This document shows, in pieces, positions 35,745 to 46,166 of a stretch of 64,000 nt of DNA. The DNA lies in NCBI GenBank assembly GCA_963803065.1, contig CAWDKW010000002.1:62001-126000 (forward strand), in the 5' to 3' direction. The stretch comes from DASXMT01 sp963803065 (GTDB lineage Bacteria > Actinomycetota > Acidimicrobiia > Acidimicrobiales > RAAP-2). The notes under the pieces are model-generated. The model saw nothing but the letters and a program-made list of their open reading frames with translations, was not told the DNA's origin and ran no database searches. A program made the position numbers and the translations under genes. Positions within the stretch are counted from its first letter, which is position 1. Every line of letters starts with the position of its first letter.

Positions 35745-37025
35745 TCAGGTCGAAGGGGCCGGTAGCTTTCGGACCAAGCCGTAACCGCCCGTTCCGTTCA
35801 TGGACACGATCCAGATGGGTTGGTCGACGTCATGGTCGGCAGTGAAGTGGAATGAGCCCAGCGGCGTGTTCATCCGGACACCGGCCAGCGCACGCATGAT
35901 GGCCAGGCGATCGTCGGCGGTGTTCGAGAATTGCAGCGGGGCCGAGCGGGCCGCTCCGGCCAGGAGCTGGACGCCGGTGTAGGCCAGCGCTGCGAACTGG
36001 TCCGGGGTGGTCCCGTAGCGCTTCTTATAGGCAGCGACGAACGCACGGTTGACCGCGGACGGGTTGCCCAGGTACCAAGCGGCGGCGCTGCGGGCACCCT
36101 TCCCCGAGGACCCAGCCGTGGCCGCCGCCGTCGGGCTGTTGAAGGCGTTGCCACCCAGGATCTGCCCACGGAAGCCTTGGCTTCGGAGCTCTTTGATCAG
36201 CGCCCCGGCCACGGTGGCCGAGGACGCGGTGATGGCCACCGCGGTCGGGTGCGAGGCAAGAGCCGTCTGGACCGGGCCGCTCAGGGACGTCGGATCAGGA
36301 ACGGCTACCGAGGACACGTGGTTGACGCCACTGGCCGTGAACGCCTCGGTCGTGATCTGGGCGGTGCTGACTCCGAATGGATCGGCCGCCGGATAGACGA
36401 CGACCGCCGATTGCGGATGGAAGTGGTTCACGTAGTAGCCCACGTTGGCCGGGGCTGACGTAGCCTCTCCCAGCGAGTCCCGGAAGATCCACGAGCATGG
36501 GTAGGAGCACGAGCCCACGATGCCGGGCCCCGTGTTGCTCACGGCCAAGACAGTGGTACTCAGGCTATCGGCCACGGGGTCGGCGGCGGCTGCCGAATTG
36601 GAGAACGTGGGGCCGAGCACGGCGAGCACGTTCTGGGACGTGATCAGCGAACCCATGGCCGCGGCTGACTGAGCCGGTTGCGAGCCATCGTTGTCGATCA
36701 CCAGGTGCACGGTGGCACCCTTGATCCCACCGGCGGCGTTGATCTGACGCACGGCCAACTGCGCCCCCTTGACCTGTTGAGGGCCGTAGGCAACGCCCGC
36801 GCCGGTGGTCGAGAAGACGGCGCCCAAGTTGATCACCTTGCCAGCCCAGGGCGGCCGGGGCGCACCGGTCGTGGCCGCAACCGGTGTGGCCGCAACTCGG
36901 CTGTCAGCACGGGAATTGGCCGCACCGGCAGCGGCCACACCGGTCATCGAATTCATGCCAGCAACCACAAACAGGACGATGAGCGCAGGCAGAAGGCCGG
37001 GCCGGATTCGTTGCGGCCGGAGCAT
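35745..37025 (-). CDS. ABC-type branched-chain amino acid-like substrate-binding protein
   Basis: An exported periplasmic-type binding protein of the LivJ/peripla_BP_6 class, 426 residues. The signal peptide is LLPALIVLFVVAGMNSMTGVAAAGAA after a basic start; mature sequence begins INLGAVFSTTGAGVAYGPQQ. The fold landmarks INAAGGIKG, VLGPTFSNSAAAADPVAD and FAALAYTGVQLLAGA are present, plus a Cys pair (SCSYPCSW). No permease or ATPase of the same transport class is nearby, so it is an orphan or a sensory binding protein. The start MLRPQRIRPG was chosen because upstream residues are not signal-like. Confidence 0.88.
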   Translation of the reverse strand: MLRPQRIRPGLLPALIVLFVVAGMNSMTGVAAAGAANSRADSRVAATPVAATTGAPRPPWAGKVINLGAVFSTTGAGVAYGPQQVKGAQLAVRQINAAGGIKGATVHLVIDNDGSQPAQSAAAMGSLITSQNVLAVLGPTFSNSAAAADPVADSLSTTVLAVSNTGPGIVGSCSYPCSWIFRDSLGEATSAPANVGYYVNHFHPQSAVVVYPAADPFGVSTAQITTEAFTASGVNHVSSVAVPDPTSLSGPVQTALASHPTAVAITASSATVAGALIKELRSQGFRGQILGGNAFNSPTAAATAGSSGKGARSAAAWYLGNPSAVNRAFVAAYKKRYGTTPDQFAALAYTGVQLLAGAARSAPLQFSNTADDRLAIMRALAGVRMNTPLGSFHFTADHDVDQPIWIVSMNGTGGYGLVRKLPAPST

Positions 37026-37099
37026 CCGGGCATGCTCGCGGAACAGCACGCCGGGGGCAAATGCGTGAAGTGCCCTGCCCGGTCCGCGTGGGCAAGACC

Positions 37100-37145
37100 C
37101 GCGTATCCGGCCTCCGAGCGCCCGCGTAGCCGGCCTCCGAGCGCC
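37100..37145. repeat. 23-bp tandem repeat between corA-like and binding-protein genes
   Basis: Two adjacent 23-bp copies (CGCGTATCCGGCCTCC plus GAGCGCC; one difference) in the 171 bp gap. No stem plus T-run; otherwise the gap appears empty. Confidence 0.6.
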
Positions 37146-37196
37146 GAGCTGACCTGGCGCCAACCCGCGGCGCCGACGCAGATCAACGCGGGACGT

Positions 37197-38225
37197 TCAG
37201 AGCCAGTCCTTGTACCTGAAGACCCCGTAGAGGATCGCGGCCAACCCCACGATCAAGGCCGACGAGAACCACAGGCCGGACTCCTTCCCGAAACCCGGGT
37301 ACGGGAGGTTCTGCCCGAAGAACCCGGTGATGGCCGTGGGCACGGCGATGATGGCCGCCCAGCTGGTGACCTTCTTCATGATCATGTTCATTCGGTTGCT
37401 CTGCTGGCTGAGGTTCGTCTCCACGATCGTGGTGACCAGGTCCCGCAACGACTCGGTCCACTCGGTGGCTCGAAGGACGTGGTCGTAAATGTCGTGGTAG
37501 TAGGGCTGCATGGCCTCGGTGACGACACCGAGGTCCTGGCGTAGGAGGGTGTTCACGACCTCGCGCATGGGGAGCGTGACCCGTCGGAGCTGCACCAGGT
37601 TCTTGCGTAGCGCGAATGTACGGCGCTGCACCGCCTCGACATGGGACCACTCGCCATCGAAGAGGACATCCTCGGCCTTCTCTACCTCTTCGTCGAGACG
37701 CGTCACCGCGGCGAAGTGGCTGTCGACCAACGAGTCGAGCAGGCCGTAGAAGAGAAAGCTCACGCCGTTGACGGCAAGGTCGGGCGATCCGTCCCATCGA
37801 GCGACCACCGAGTCGATGTCGATGTTTGGGCTCTTGCGGACGGTGATGAGGGCCGTTGGCGTGATGAAGGCAGCGAGCTCGTTGGTGGCCAGCTGACCGG
37901 ACTCTTCGTCAACGGTCACCGAGTAGGCGCTGAGAAAGAGGTGCGTCCGGTACCGGTCGAGCTTGGTGCGCTGGGCCTCGGTGAGGGCGTCCTCGATGGC
38001 CAGTTTGTGGAGACCGAACTCTGTCTCGAGCACGGTGAGCTGCTCGGCGGTCGGGCAGCAGAGGTCGAGCCAGATCACCCCGTCGTTGGCCTCCAGATGG
38101 TCCGAGATGTCGGCGACGGGAAAGTTCTCGAGGACCATATGACCGTCGCGATAGAGCCGGCTTCGAGCCGGAAGGTCGGTGTTCGTCTCGGTCTCGGTAT
38201 TGACCATGGATGCGTCCTCTGTCAC
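37197..38225 (-). CDS. CorA-family divalent cation channel, GQN variant
   Basis: Pentameric magnesium/cobalt/nickel or zinc channel of the CorA/MIT superfamily, 342 residues. The cytoplasmic domain (LDRYRTHLFLSAYSV, long basic helix VEAVQRRTFALRKNLVQLR) and the two C-terminal helices (WAAIIAVPTAITGFFGQNLPYPG, then ALIVGLAAILYGVFRYKDWL) are clear. The pore signature reads GQN instead of the canonical GMN, a variant that occurs in some actinobacterial members. The transported ion is not certain. It is divergent from an ABC exporter pair. Confidence 0.9.
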   Translation of the reverse strand: MTEDASMVNTETETNTDLPARSRLYRDGHMVLENFPVADISDHLEANDGVIWLDLCCPTAEQLTVLETEFGLHKLAIEDALTEAQRTKLDRYRTHLFLSAYSVTVDEESGQLATNELAAFITPTALITVRKSPNIDIDSVVARWDGSPDLAVNGVSFLFYGLLDSLVDSHFAAVTRLDEEVEKAEDVLFDGEWSHVEAVQRRTFALRKNLVQLRRVTLPMREVVNTLLRQDLGVVTEAMQPYYHDIYDHVLRATEWTESLRDLVTTIVETNLSQQSNRMNMIMKKVTSWAAIIAVPTAITGFFGQNLPYPGFGKESGLWFSSALIVGLAAILYGVFRYKDWL

Positions 38226-38392
38226 CGGTGGCTCGGTCGGTACTGAGCCAGACGACCGTACACCGCGCCGGGCGGGGGGGCGCCGGACGGGCGGACCCGG
38301 ACAGGCGGACCAGGACGGGATGGGCGCCGGACGGGATCGGCGCCGGAGCGATCAACAGGCCCTTCAGCTGCCGAATCGGTACGGTACTCCCC

Positions 38393-39679
38393 GTGGAACG
38401 ACGACGCAGCGAGCCTGGGACGACCTCGACCCAAGCTGGGCCGGCTGCCGAGGAAGCCGAGGAATCCCCGCCAGCGCCACCGACCGCTTCAACGGACACG
38501 GCCGCTGTCGTCGTCGACGGACTGGTCAAGCGCTACCCCAAGAGCCGCGTGGCCGCGGTGGACAACTTGAGCTTCTCGGTCGAGCGCGGGGAGGTGTTCG
38601 GCCTGCTCGGGCCGAACGGCGCCGGGAAGACCACGACGATCGGCGTCCTCACCACCAGGGTCATGCCCACGGGGGGACACGCCTATGTCGCCGGGATCGA
38701 CGTCGTGCGGGACCCCGTCCGTGCCCGAGGGTCCCTGGCCGTCGTGCCCCAGCGCAACAACCTTGACCGATCGCTCACCATCCGCCAGAACCTGCTCTTC
38801 CACGCCAACTACCACGGCGTCTCACAGCGGGTTCGGGATAAGCGGGCGACAGAGTTGCTCGAGCAATTCGGCCTGGCCGATCGATCCCGCGAGAAGGTCG
38901 AGATGTTCTCTGGGGGGCAGACCCAACGGATCATGATCGCCCGCGCCCTCATGCACTCCCCCGAGGTGCTGTTCCTCGACGAGCCATCCACCGGGTTGGA
39001 CCCGGCGGCCCGCCTATTCGTCTGGGACCGGGTCCGAGAACTGCAGGAACGCAACGTGACCGTCGTCCTCACCACCCACGACATGGACGAGGCCAGCCAG
39101 CTCTCCGACCGCGTCGGCATCATGGACCACGGTCACCTCTTGGCCCTCGACACTCCCGAGGCTCTGACCCGGAGCCTCCCGGGAAGTTCCACGCTCGACG
39201 TTGCCGCCGCCGGCGTGCCCCCCGAGTCGGCCGCCGAGCTATTGATGGCCCTGGCCGAGCTCGAAGGAGTCGAACGTGCCGATCCGGTCGACGACAGCGC
39301 CACCGGGGCACTGAACGGTTCGCGGCCAGGAGAACCGCGACCCGGTCCCCGGTCCGGCTCCCAGCCGGCAGCGCAGCGGCGACGTCGTGGTCCGAGCCCG
39401 CAGCCAGGGGCAGAGCCAACCAGTGGAACGCCACCCACTGGTCAGAACACAGTGCAGCTGGGAGCTCAGCCACTCGGAGCGGGCCGGGGGACCGATGGCG
39501 GCGCGTCCTCGATACCCGAGATCCGGGTCCGGCTGTACGTGACCGGTGACGCCGCTTCCATGGTCGCCCCGGTCGCCAGGCTGCTGAGTGGCCGCGGGGC
39601 CTCTCTCACCGACGTCCGATTGGGCAGCCCGAGCCTCGAGGATGTCTTCATCCACCTCACCGGAAGGTCGCTCCGTTGA
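38393..39679 (+). CDS. ABC-2 exporter ATP-binding protein (DrrA-like)
   Basis: ATPase of an ABC-2 type exporter, 428 residues. The nucleotide-binding domain (about 38-260) has Walker A GPNGAGKTTT, signature FSGGQTQRIMIARAL, Walker B VLFLDEPSTGLDP and switch His in TTHDMDEA. The C-terminal domain is interrupted by a 75-residue Arg/Pro/Gly/Gln linker (about 310-380) before the conserved end SLTDVRLGSPSLEDVFIHLTG. The GTG start follows a TACGGTAC-type sequence and leaves a disordered N-terminus of about 35 residues. The permease gene overlaps the stop. Confidence 0.93.
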   Translation: MERRRSEPGTTSTQAGPAAEEAEESPPAPPTASTDTAAVVVDGLVKRYPKSRVAAVDNLSFSVERGEVFGLLGPNGAGKTTTIGVLTTRVMPTGGHAYVAGIDVVRDPVRARGSLAVVPQRNNLDRSLTIRQNLLFHANYHGVSQRVRDKRATELLEQFGLADRSREKVEMFSGGQTQRIMIARALMHSPEVLFLDEPSTGLDPAARLFVWDRVRELQERNVTVVLTTHDMDEASQLSDRVGIMDHGHLLALDTPEALTRSLPGSSTLDVAAAGVPPESAAELLMALAELEGVERADPVDDSATGALNGSRPGEPRPGPRSGSQPAAQRRRRGPSPQPGAEPTSGTPPTGQNTVQLGAQPLGAGRGTDGGASSIPEIRVRLYVTGDAASMVAPVARLLSGRGASLTDVRLGSPSLEDVFIHLTGRSLR

Positions 39680-40542
39680 CCGGCACCCCCTCCGCGGCCG
39701 CCGATGTCCCCAACGCCGGTCTGGCCGTGGATCCCGGAGTCGACGCCCGCATCGACGGCCCCCGGACATCGGTGCGCCCCGGGCGGGCGTTCCTCGCCGT
39801 GCTGGGCCGCGACCTGTTCGTCACGGGCCGCGAGCTCCCGATCTTCCTGGCCCAGGTGATCCTCCAGCCCTTCTTCTTCCTGTTCGTGTTCGGCCGCGTC
39901 CTCACTGAGCTCGGGTACACGACGAACGGGTACTCCCAACTCCTCTTCCCGGGCATCGTCGCCCTTACGGCATTTCTGACGAGCCTGCAGACAACGGCAC
40001 TCCCATTGGTGTTCGACTTCTCCTACACCAAGGAGATCGAGGATCGCCTGCTCGCCCCCATGCCCGTCTCCTGGGTGGCGCTCGAGAAATTGGTCTTTGC
40101 CAGCATCCGATCGCTGATTGCCTCGGTGATGATGTTCCCGATCGGCATCCTGGTGCTCGGCTCGATCCCCTGGCGGGCGGCGGGCGTGCCGCTCCTCGTC
40201 GTGGTCCTGTTGCTCGGGACCCTGGTCGGAGCGACCCTCGGGCTCACCTTGGGCACCCTGGTCGAGGCGAACCGGATCAACATCGTCTTCGCCCTCGTGC
40301 TCACGCCCCTCCTGTTCACCGGGTGCAGCCAGTATCCATGGCCCTCACTGCACAAGCTCGAGTGGTTCCAGTGGCTGACCACACTCAATCCGTTGACCTA
40401 CGTCAGCGAGGGCATGCGAGCAGCCCTGGTTCCCGAGGTTCCCCACATTCGGACCTGGGTCTGCCTCCTCATGCTCGTCATATCACTGGCCGTCTTCGGC
40501 ACCATCGGCGTCAAAGGGTTCCTGCGCCGTGCCATCGACTGA
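39676..40542 (+). CDS. ABC-2 type exporter permease
   Basis: Membrane partner of the preceding ATPase, 288 residues with six predicted helices. It shows the ABC2_membrane pattern: amphipathic connecting stretch FLAVLGRDLFVTGRELPIF, intracellular signature TKEIEDRLLAPMPVSWVALEKL, and LNPLTYVSEGMRAALVPE between TM5 and TM6. Starts with TTG (TTGA overlap), indicating coupled translation. The substrate is unknown; drug, polyketide and lipid exporters share this form. Confidence 0.92.
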   Translation: MTGTPSAAADVPNAGLAVDPGVDARIDGPRTSVRPGRAFLAVLGRDLFVTGRELPIFLAQVILQPFFFLFVFGRVLTELGYTTNGYSQLLFPGIVALTAFLTSLQTTALPLVFDFSYTKEIEDRLLAPMPVSWVALEKLVFASIRSLIASVMMFPIGILVLGSIPWRAAGVPLLVVVLLLGTLVGATLGLTLGTLVEANRINIVFALVLTPLLFTGCSQYPWPSLHKLEWFQWLTTLNPLTYVSEGMRAALVPEVPHIRTWVCLLMLVISLAVFGTIGVKGFLRRAID

Positions 40543-40598
40543 CCGGCGGTCGACCCACCCGTCTGGCACGTCGCCGCCGACGCGGGAAGCATAGGGGA

Positions 40599-40961
40599 GT
40601 GATTCGAGACCGATTGGCCCGTGGCCGGGACGGACTGTGGAAGCGCCTCCTCAAGGTGGGGTTCATCCGCCGTTGGTACGCCCGGCGGCTGCTCAAGTAC
40701 ATCCAGAAGTTGAAGGACAAGCATCGTCCTCTGCCAGATCACCTGGTCCAGGTCGATGCCATCACCCGCCGGCTGCCTAAGCCGCAGCGAGCCAAGAAGC
40801 TGGAGGAGTTGCTGGTTCCCCAGGACGAGGAGGAGATGGGACGGGAGTTCCGCCGGGCCGCCGAGCGGCAGAACCGGTCAAAGGGCCACGGCGGGCCGGG
40901 CAAGCGTCCGGGCATGCCGCCCCAGCAGGTGGTACGCCGCCAGCCGAAGGGCCGCCGGTAA
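40599..40961 (+). CDS. Basic conserved hypothetical protein (120 aa)
   Basis: A strongly basic 120-residue protein, no membrane helix or signal peptide. The helical core (DGLWKRLLKVGFIRRWYARRLLKYIQKLKDK then DHLVQVDAITRRLPKPQRAKKLEELL) is followed by a Lys/Arg/Gly/Pro/Gln-rich tail. The pattern suggests RNA, DNA or membrane-surface contact but no family is recognised. GTG start with AGGGGA just ahead. It is 56 bp downstream of the exporter permease on the same strand. Confidence 0.65.
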   Translation: MIRDRLARGRDGLWKRLLKVGFIRRWYARRLLKYIQKLKDKHRPLPDHLVQVDAITRRLPKPQRAKKLEELLVPQDEEEMGREFRRAAERQNRSKGHGGPGKRPGMPPQQVVRRQPKGRR

Positions 40962-40997
40962 GAGCTGAAGCTCGCCGGCAGCCCGATGGGCCGCCGG

Positions 40998-42449
40998 TCA
41001 GGAGCCTCGGGGCGGCGGATCGGCGAAGATCACGCCGCGATTCAGGATCCCCTGGGGGTCGAGTGCGCGCTTGATGGCGCGCATGGCCTTGATCTCCCCG
41101 TCAGAGCGAGCCAGTGTCAGCCAGGGCGCCTTGGCCCTGCCCATGCCGTGCTCGGACCCGATGCTCCCTCCCAGCCGCGCCACCAGCTCGAACACGGCAC
41201 CGTCGACTCTGTCATCCCCGTCCTCGAGCCCGAGCACGTTCACGTGCAGGTTGCCCTCCCCCAGATGGCCGAAGATGTAGACGGAGGCCGATGGCGCAAC
41301 TCCCGCCACCGTTCGGCGAACCTCCTCGGTGAACACCGGGAGCTGTTCGAGCGGTATACCGGGGTCGAGCTTGTGGGCCACACCGAGTTGTGCGATCGAC
41401 TCGGTGATGTGGTCCCGGAAGGCCCAGAGTCGGGCCCGGGAAGCGGGGTCGACTGCCACAGCCACGCCCCCGCTCTCAGAACCGCCCCTGCCACCAGAAC
41501 CGCCGCTGCCCTCGCCGTCGAATCGGGGCAGCGCCTGGGCCATGCTGGGAGCGGGGTCCTCTTCCCCGGCACACTCCACGATCAGGTACCAGGGGTAGCC
41601 GGCCATCGGGGGTTTCGTCCCGAGGTGGGTCGACACGGCGTCCATCGCCGCCCCGTCGAAGGCCTCGGCGGCCTCCAGCGAGGCCGCCGACCGCCTGAGC
41701 TCGCCCACGATCTCGATGCCCTGCCCCAGCTGCTCGAGGCCGATCATGGCCGTCGCCCGGACCGGGAGCTCCCGGACCAGCCGGAGACGAGCCGCAGTCA
41801 CGACGCCGAGGGTCCCTTCGCTCCCCACCATGAGCTGGGAGAGGTCATATCCAGCGTTGTCCTTGGCCGGTCCCTCCAGCCGACGGACGATCGTCCCGTC
41901 GGCCAGCACGGCCTCCAGCCCTATGACCTGGGATCTCATCTGGCCGAAACGGATGACACGCAACCCTCCCGCATTGGTGGCAACCATGCCGCCGACCGTG
42001 GCACTGTCCCGGGCGGCCAGATCCACCCCGAAGGCCCAGCCTGCGGCGGCGGCCTGCCGATGGAGCTCGGCCAACGTCACCCCCGCTCCCGCGGTGAGCC
42101 GGCCTCCCGTCGCGTCGACTGCGTCGACCCGATCGAGGCGTTCGAGGCTGATGGCGACGTCGCCGCCCATGGGAACGCTCCCGCCAACGAGGCCGGTGCG
42201 ACCGCCTTGGGCGACGCAGCCCAGACGGTGGCGGTGGCACACACTGAGGACCGAGCTGAGCTCAGCGGTGTCTGCGGGTCGGACGGCCACGGAGGCGGAG
42301 CCCGTCCACCGGCGGGTCCAGTCCACCTCGTAGGTGGCCAGCACGTCCGGGTCGGCGATGACGTGGTCGGGACCGACGATGTCCACCAGCTCGGTTCGGA
42401 CCGACGAATCGATTCCGGTCACGTCGAGCTCTGTTGTCTCATTGTCCAC
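40998..42449 (-). CDS. FAD-linked oxidase (GlcD/D-lactate dehydrogenase type)
   Basis: Flavoprotein of the VAO/PCMH superfamily that oxidises a 2-hydroxyacid such as glycolate, D-lactate or D-2-hydroxyglutarate. 483 residues from the GTG start (VDNETTELDVTG). The PCMH FAD domain is clear (VAQGGRTGLVGGSVP, GVDLAARDSATVGGMVATNAGG, GLEAVLADGTIVRR, QLMVGSEGTLGVVT), as is the C-terminal cap (YIFGHLGEGNLHVNV with metal-binding His, GSIGSEHGMGRAK). A short Gly/Ser insert lies near 340. No Fe-S subunit gene adjoins it, so the physiological acceptor is unknown. Confidence 0.9.
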   Translation of the reverse strand: MDNETTELDVTGIDSSVRTELVDIVGPDHVIADPDVLATYEVDWTRRWTGSASVAVRPADTAELSSVLSVCHRHRLGCVAQGGRTGLVGGSVPMGGDVAISLERLDRVDAVDATGGRLTAGAGVTLAELHRQAAAAGWAFGVDLAARDSATVGGMVATNAGGLRVIRFGQMRSQVIGLEAVLADGTIVRRLEGPAKDNAGYDLSQLMVGSEGTLGVVTAARLRLVRELPVRATAMIGLEQLGQGIEIVGELRRSAASLEAAEAFDGAAMDAVSTHLGTKPPMAGYPWYLIVECAGEEDPAPSMAQALPRFDGEGSGGSGGRGGSESGGVAVAVDPASRARLWAFRDHITESIAQLGVAHKLDPGIPLEQLPVFTEEVRRTVAGVAPSASVYIFGHLGEGNLHVNVLGLEDGDDRVDGAVFELVARLGGSIGSEHGMGRAKAPWLTLARSDGEIKAMRAIKRALDPQGILNRGVIFADPPPRGS

Positions 42450-42484
42450 TCCTTCTCCACTCCGTTCTCCATTCTTCGGTTTCT

Positions 42485-42640
42485 CTGGACGGGCGGTTCC
42501 TCGCCCAGCCGCGCTTCCCCTGGACCGGCGGTTCCTCGTCCACCCACCCACACCCAGTCTGCGGTTGAGGCAACCGCCCCCCGGTTGAGACGACAGGCCC
42601 CCCGGTCGAGACCACCGTCCCCCGGTTGAGAGTAGGGGGC
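42485..42640. repeat. Cluster of short degenerate repeats upstream of the FAD-oxidase gene
   Basis: Two copies of CTGGACSGGCGGTTCCTCG (35 bp apart) are followed by three copies of CCCCCGGTYGAGA about 21 bp apart, and by a perfect 7-bp hairpin GCGGTTG-AGG-CAACCGC (42561-42577). All lie in the 274 bp divergent region. There is no spacer structure as in CRISPR. They may be a nucleoid or regulator site, or neutral repeats. Confidence 0.5.
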
Positions 42641-42675
42641 TTGTCTTCGGTCGGGAAACGGGACATAGTGATTTA

Positions 42676-42710
42676 TTCGGTATTTAGACTGTCGTTCGAT
42701 ATAGTGAACG
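42676..42710 (+). promoter_or_regulatory. Promoter and inverted repeat before the LLM/SGNH/IclR cassette
   Basis: In a conspicuously AT-rich island, TTCGGT (-35) and TATAGT (-10, 42700-42705) are 18 bp apart. The -10 box is embedded in the inverted repeat CGTTC-N8-GAACG (42693-42710). A repressor binding there would block polymerase. The cassette ends with an IclR gene, the natural candidate. Promoter fit is good, operator assignment is inference. Confidence 0.55.
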
Positions 42711-42723
42711 CTTGGAGGTCGAT

Positions 42724-43874
42724 GTGAAACTGGACGTGCTCTACGAGATCGACTGTCCCAAGCCCTGGCCCGGCCCCCATCCCCTCGGCCAGCGCCAGGC
42801 CGAGCAGCAGTCCTACCGTGAGGCCCTCGAGCAGATCCGCCTGGCCGATCAGCTCGGATTCCACACCACCTGGCACGTGGAGCACCACTTCCGAGAGGGC
42901 CGCTCCCATTGTCCGGCCCCCGAGGTGGTGCTCGGGGCGCTGTCCCAGATCACCGAGCGCATCCGGCTCGGGTTTGGGGTCACGCTCCTGCCACACGCCT
43001 TCGGCCCACCGATGCGGGTGGCCGAGAAGGTCGCCACCGTCGACATTCTCTCGGAAGGCCGGGTGGAATGGGGCACTGGCCGCTCCACGCCGATGGAGCA
43101 GACCGCGTTCGGCGTCGACCGCGAGCACAGCAAGGACCAGGCCCGCGAGGCGATCGAGGCCATCGTCGGCATGTGGGAATCGGAGCACTTCGAGTTTCAC
43201 GGCAAATACCTGGACTTCCCACGGCGGATGGTGACGCCCAAGCCTTTCCAGGACCCTCACCCTCCCCCCTGGATGGCCGCCACCAGCGATGGCAGCGCCA
43301 CCATGGCTGGCGAGATGGGACTCGGGTTGCTGTCCTTCTCCATCATGCAGCCGCTCGAGCGGATGAGTGCGCAGATCGAGCAGTACCGGGCGGCCAGCGG
43401 CCGGGCGACGCCCATCACCCGTGTGCACAACAACCGCGTAGCGGCGTACACGTTGGTCCACTGTGCCGAGACCATGGCCCAGTGCGAGGCGGACGGCATC
43501 TGGGAGTCGGTGTGGTGGTGGTACAAGAACCTGGCCGAGTTCACCATCGAGTGGGAACTCCCCCACCTGTCCCAGGGCGAGGCGGACCAGGTCTTCCCTC
43601 TCCTCAAGCGCCAGATCGAGGGCGACTTCGATCCCCACGAGTTCTCCGACGCCGACATGATCATCGTGGGCGACCCCGACCAGTGCCTCGAGAAGATGTT
43701 GCACTACGAGGCCCTTGGCGTAGACCAGCTGATCTGTTACGTACAGTTCGGCTACCTCTCGCACGAGTCGATCATGCGGACGATCGAACTGCTCGGCACC
43801 CGGATCATCCCCGAGCTTCGCCGACGCGAAATCGAAGTCTCGGCCACCGCCGTCGGGGGTGGGGGCGGCGCCTG

Positions 43875-43875
<1 letters not shown>
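42724..43875 (+). CDS. Luciferase-like (LLM class) flavin-dependent oxidoreductase
   Basis: TIM-barrel oxidoreductase/monooxygenase of the bacterial luciferase superfamily using reduced FMN or F420, 383 residues. Landmarks are ADQLGFHTTWHVEHHF, ERIRLGFGVTLLPHAFGPP, VAEKVATVDILSEGRVEWGTGR and DADMIIVGDPDQCLEKM. GTG 42724 was chosen because GGAGG lies 7 nt upstream; an in-frame TTG at 42712 would include that SD. It is the first gene of a three-gene unit with an SGNH hydrolase (TGATG overlap) and an IclR regulator, probably a catabolic cassette for an unidentified ester or cyclic ketone-like compound. Confidence 0.9.
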
Positions 43876-45188
<1,313 letters not shown>

Positions 45189-45201
45189 GCCGCGACTGCA
45201 C

Positions 45202-46089
45202 ATGGCCCAGTCATCTTCGGCCGAGCGCATCGTCGACGTCGTCGAGTTCCTCGGATCCCATCCCGACCGCGACTTCACCCTGTCGGAGCTTTGCCGCCGG
45301 CTCGAGCTGAGCAAGGCGACCGCACACGGCCTCCTCGCCACCTTGACCAATCGAGCATGGGTGGTGCGGCATCCCCGGGACAAGACCTACCGGCTGGGGC
45401 CCGCGCTGGCCACCCTGGCTGTTGCCGCCGGAGCCCACCAGCTCGAGGTCGTCGACTACGCCCGCGACGAGATGCAGGACGTGGCCAAGGACCTCGGTGT
45501 CCAATGCGTGGCGTCGGCCGTCCTGGGAGACGACATCGTGTTGCTGGCGGTAGTGGGAAGCGCCAGGCCGCTGAGCGTCCACGTCCAACCCGGCCAGCGC
45601 ATCCCCCTGGCCCCACCACTGGGGACGGTATTCCTGGCCTGGGCCGGCCCGACCCGCATCGACCGATGGCTGCGCCGCCTGGGCCCCCACGCCACCGAGG
45701 CGCAGCTGGTCGGCTACCGGGCTGCCGTCGACCGAGTCCGCGAACGGGGCTACTCGTTGTCCCTCGAAGTGGACGCCCGAGCGCTCCTGGAGCGGGCCAT
45801 GGCTGATGGCGACCGGCCGCTGTCCGAGGTGCTCGAGGAGCTAGAGCAACAGGAGTACCTCTTGGTGGACCTCCAGCCTCGTCGCTCTTACCGGTTGAGC
45901 ATGCTGGCCGCACCGGTGTTCGGCGCTGACGCCTCGGTCCAGTTGGCCCTCTCCCTGTTCGACCTGCCGCCGACCGTGACGGCCGAGGAGGTCGCCAGGC
46001 TTGGCGAGCGACTGGTCCAAGCCACGAGGGCCGTGACCAGGGCCATCGGTGGACGGGAACCCGGAAGGAACAACAACGGCCGGTCGTGA
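45202..46089 (+). CDS. IclR-family transcriptional regulator
   Basis: A 295-residue regulator: N-terminal winged helix (AERIVDVVEFLGSHPDRDFTLSELCRRLELSKATAHGLLATL, about 8-70) and C-terminal IclR effector domain (VQPGQRIPLAPPLGTVFLAWAG; later AAPVFGADASVQLALSLFDL). IclR proteins commonly control aromatic or fatty-acid-type catabolism. It is 13 bp after the SGNH hydrolase and last in the cassette, so it may autoregulate through the inverted repeat at the cassette promoter. Confidence 0.92.
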   Translation: MAQSSSAERIVDVVEFLGSHPDRDFTLSELCRRLELSKATAHGLLATLTNRAWVVRHPRDKTYRLGPALATLAVAAGAHQLEVVDYARDEMQDVAKDLGVQCVASAVLGDDIVLLAVVGSARPLSVHVQPGQRIPLAPPLGTVFLAWAGPTRIDRWLRRLGPHATEAQLVGYRAAVDRVRERGYSLSLEVDARALLERAMADGDRPLSEVLEELEQQEYLLVDLQPRRSYRLSMLAAPVFGADASVQLALSLFDLPPTVTAEEVARLGERLVQATRAVTRAIGGREPGRNNNGRS

Positions 46090-46166
46090 CCCGTTGCTGC
46101 GGTCATCATCGCAGGGGATCGGCGCCGGCGGCGGTCGGGCTTGTAATCAATCAGCACGGCTGGGAT

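Noticed and set aside
42485..42640. Possible CRISPR-like array
   Set aside because: Repeats are degenerate, only 2-3 copies, spacers are unequal and there are no cas genes.
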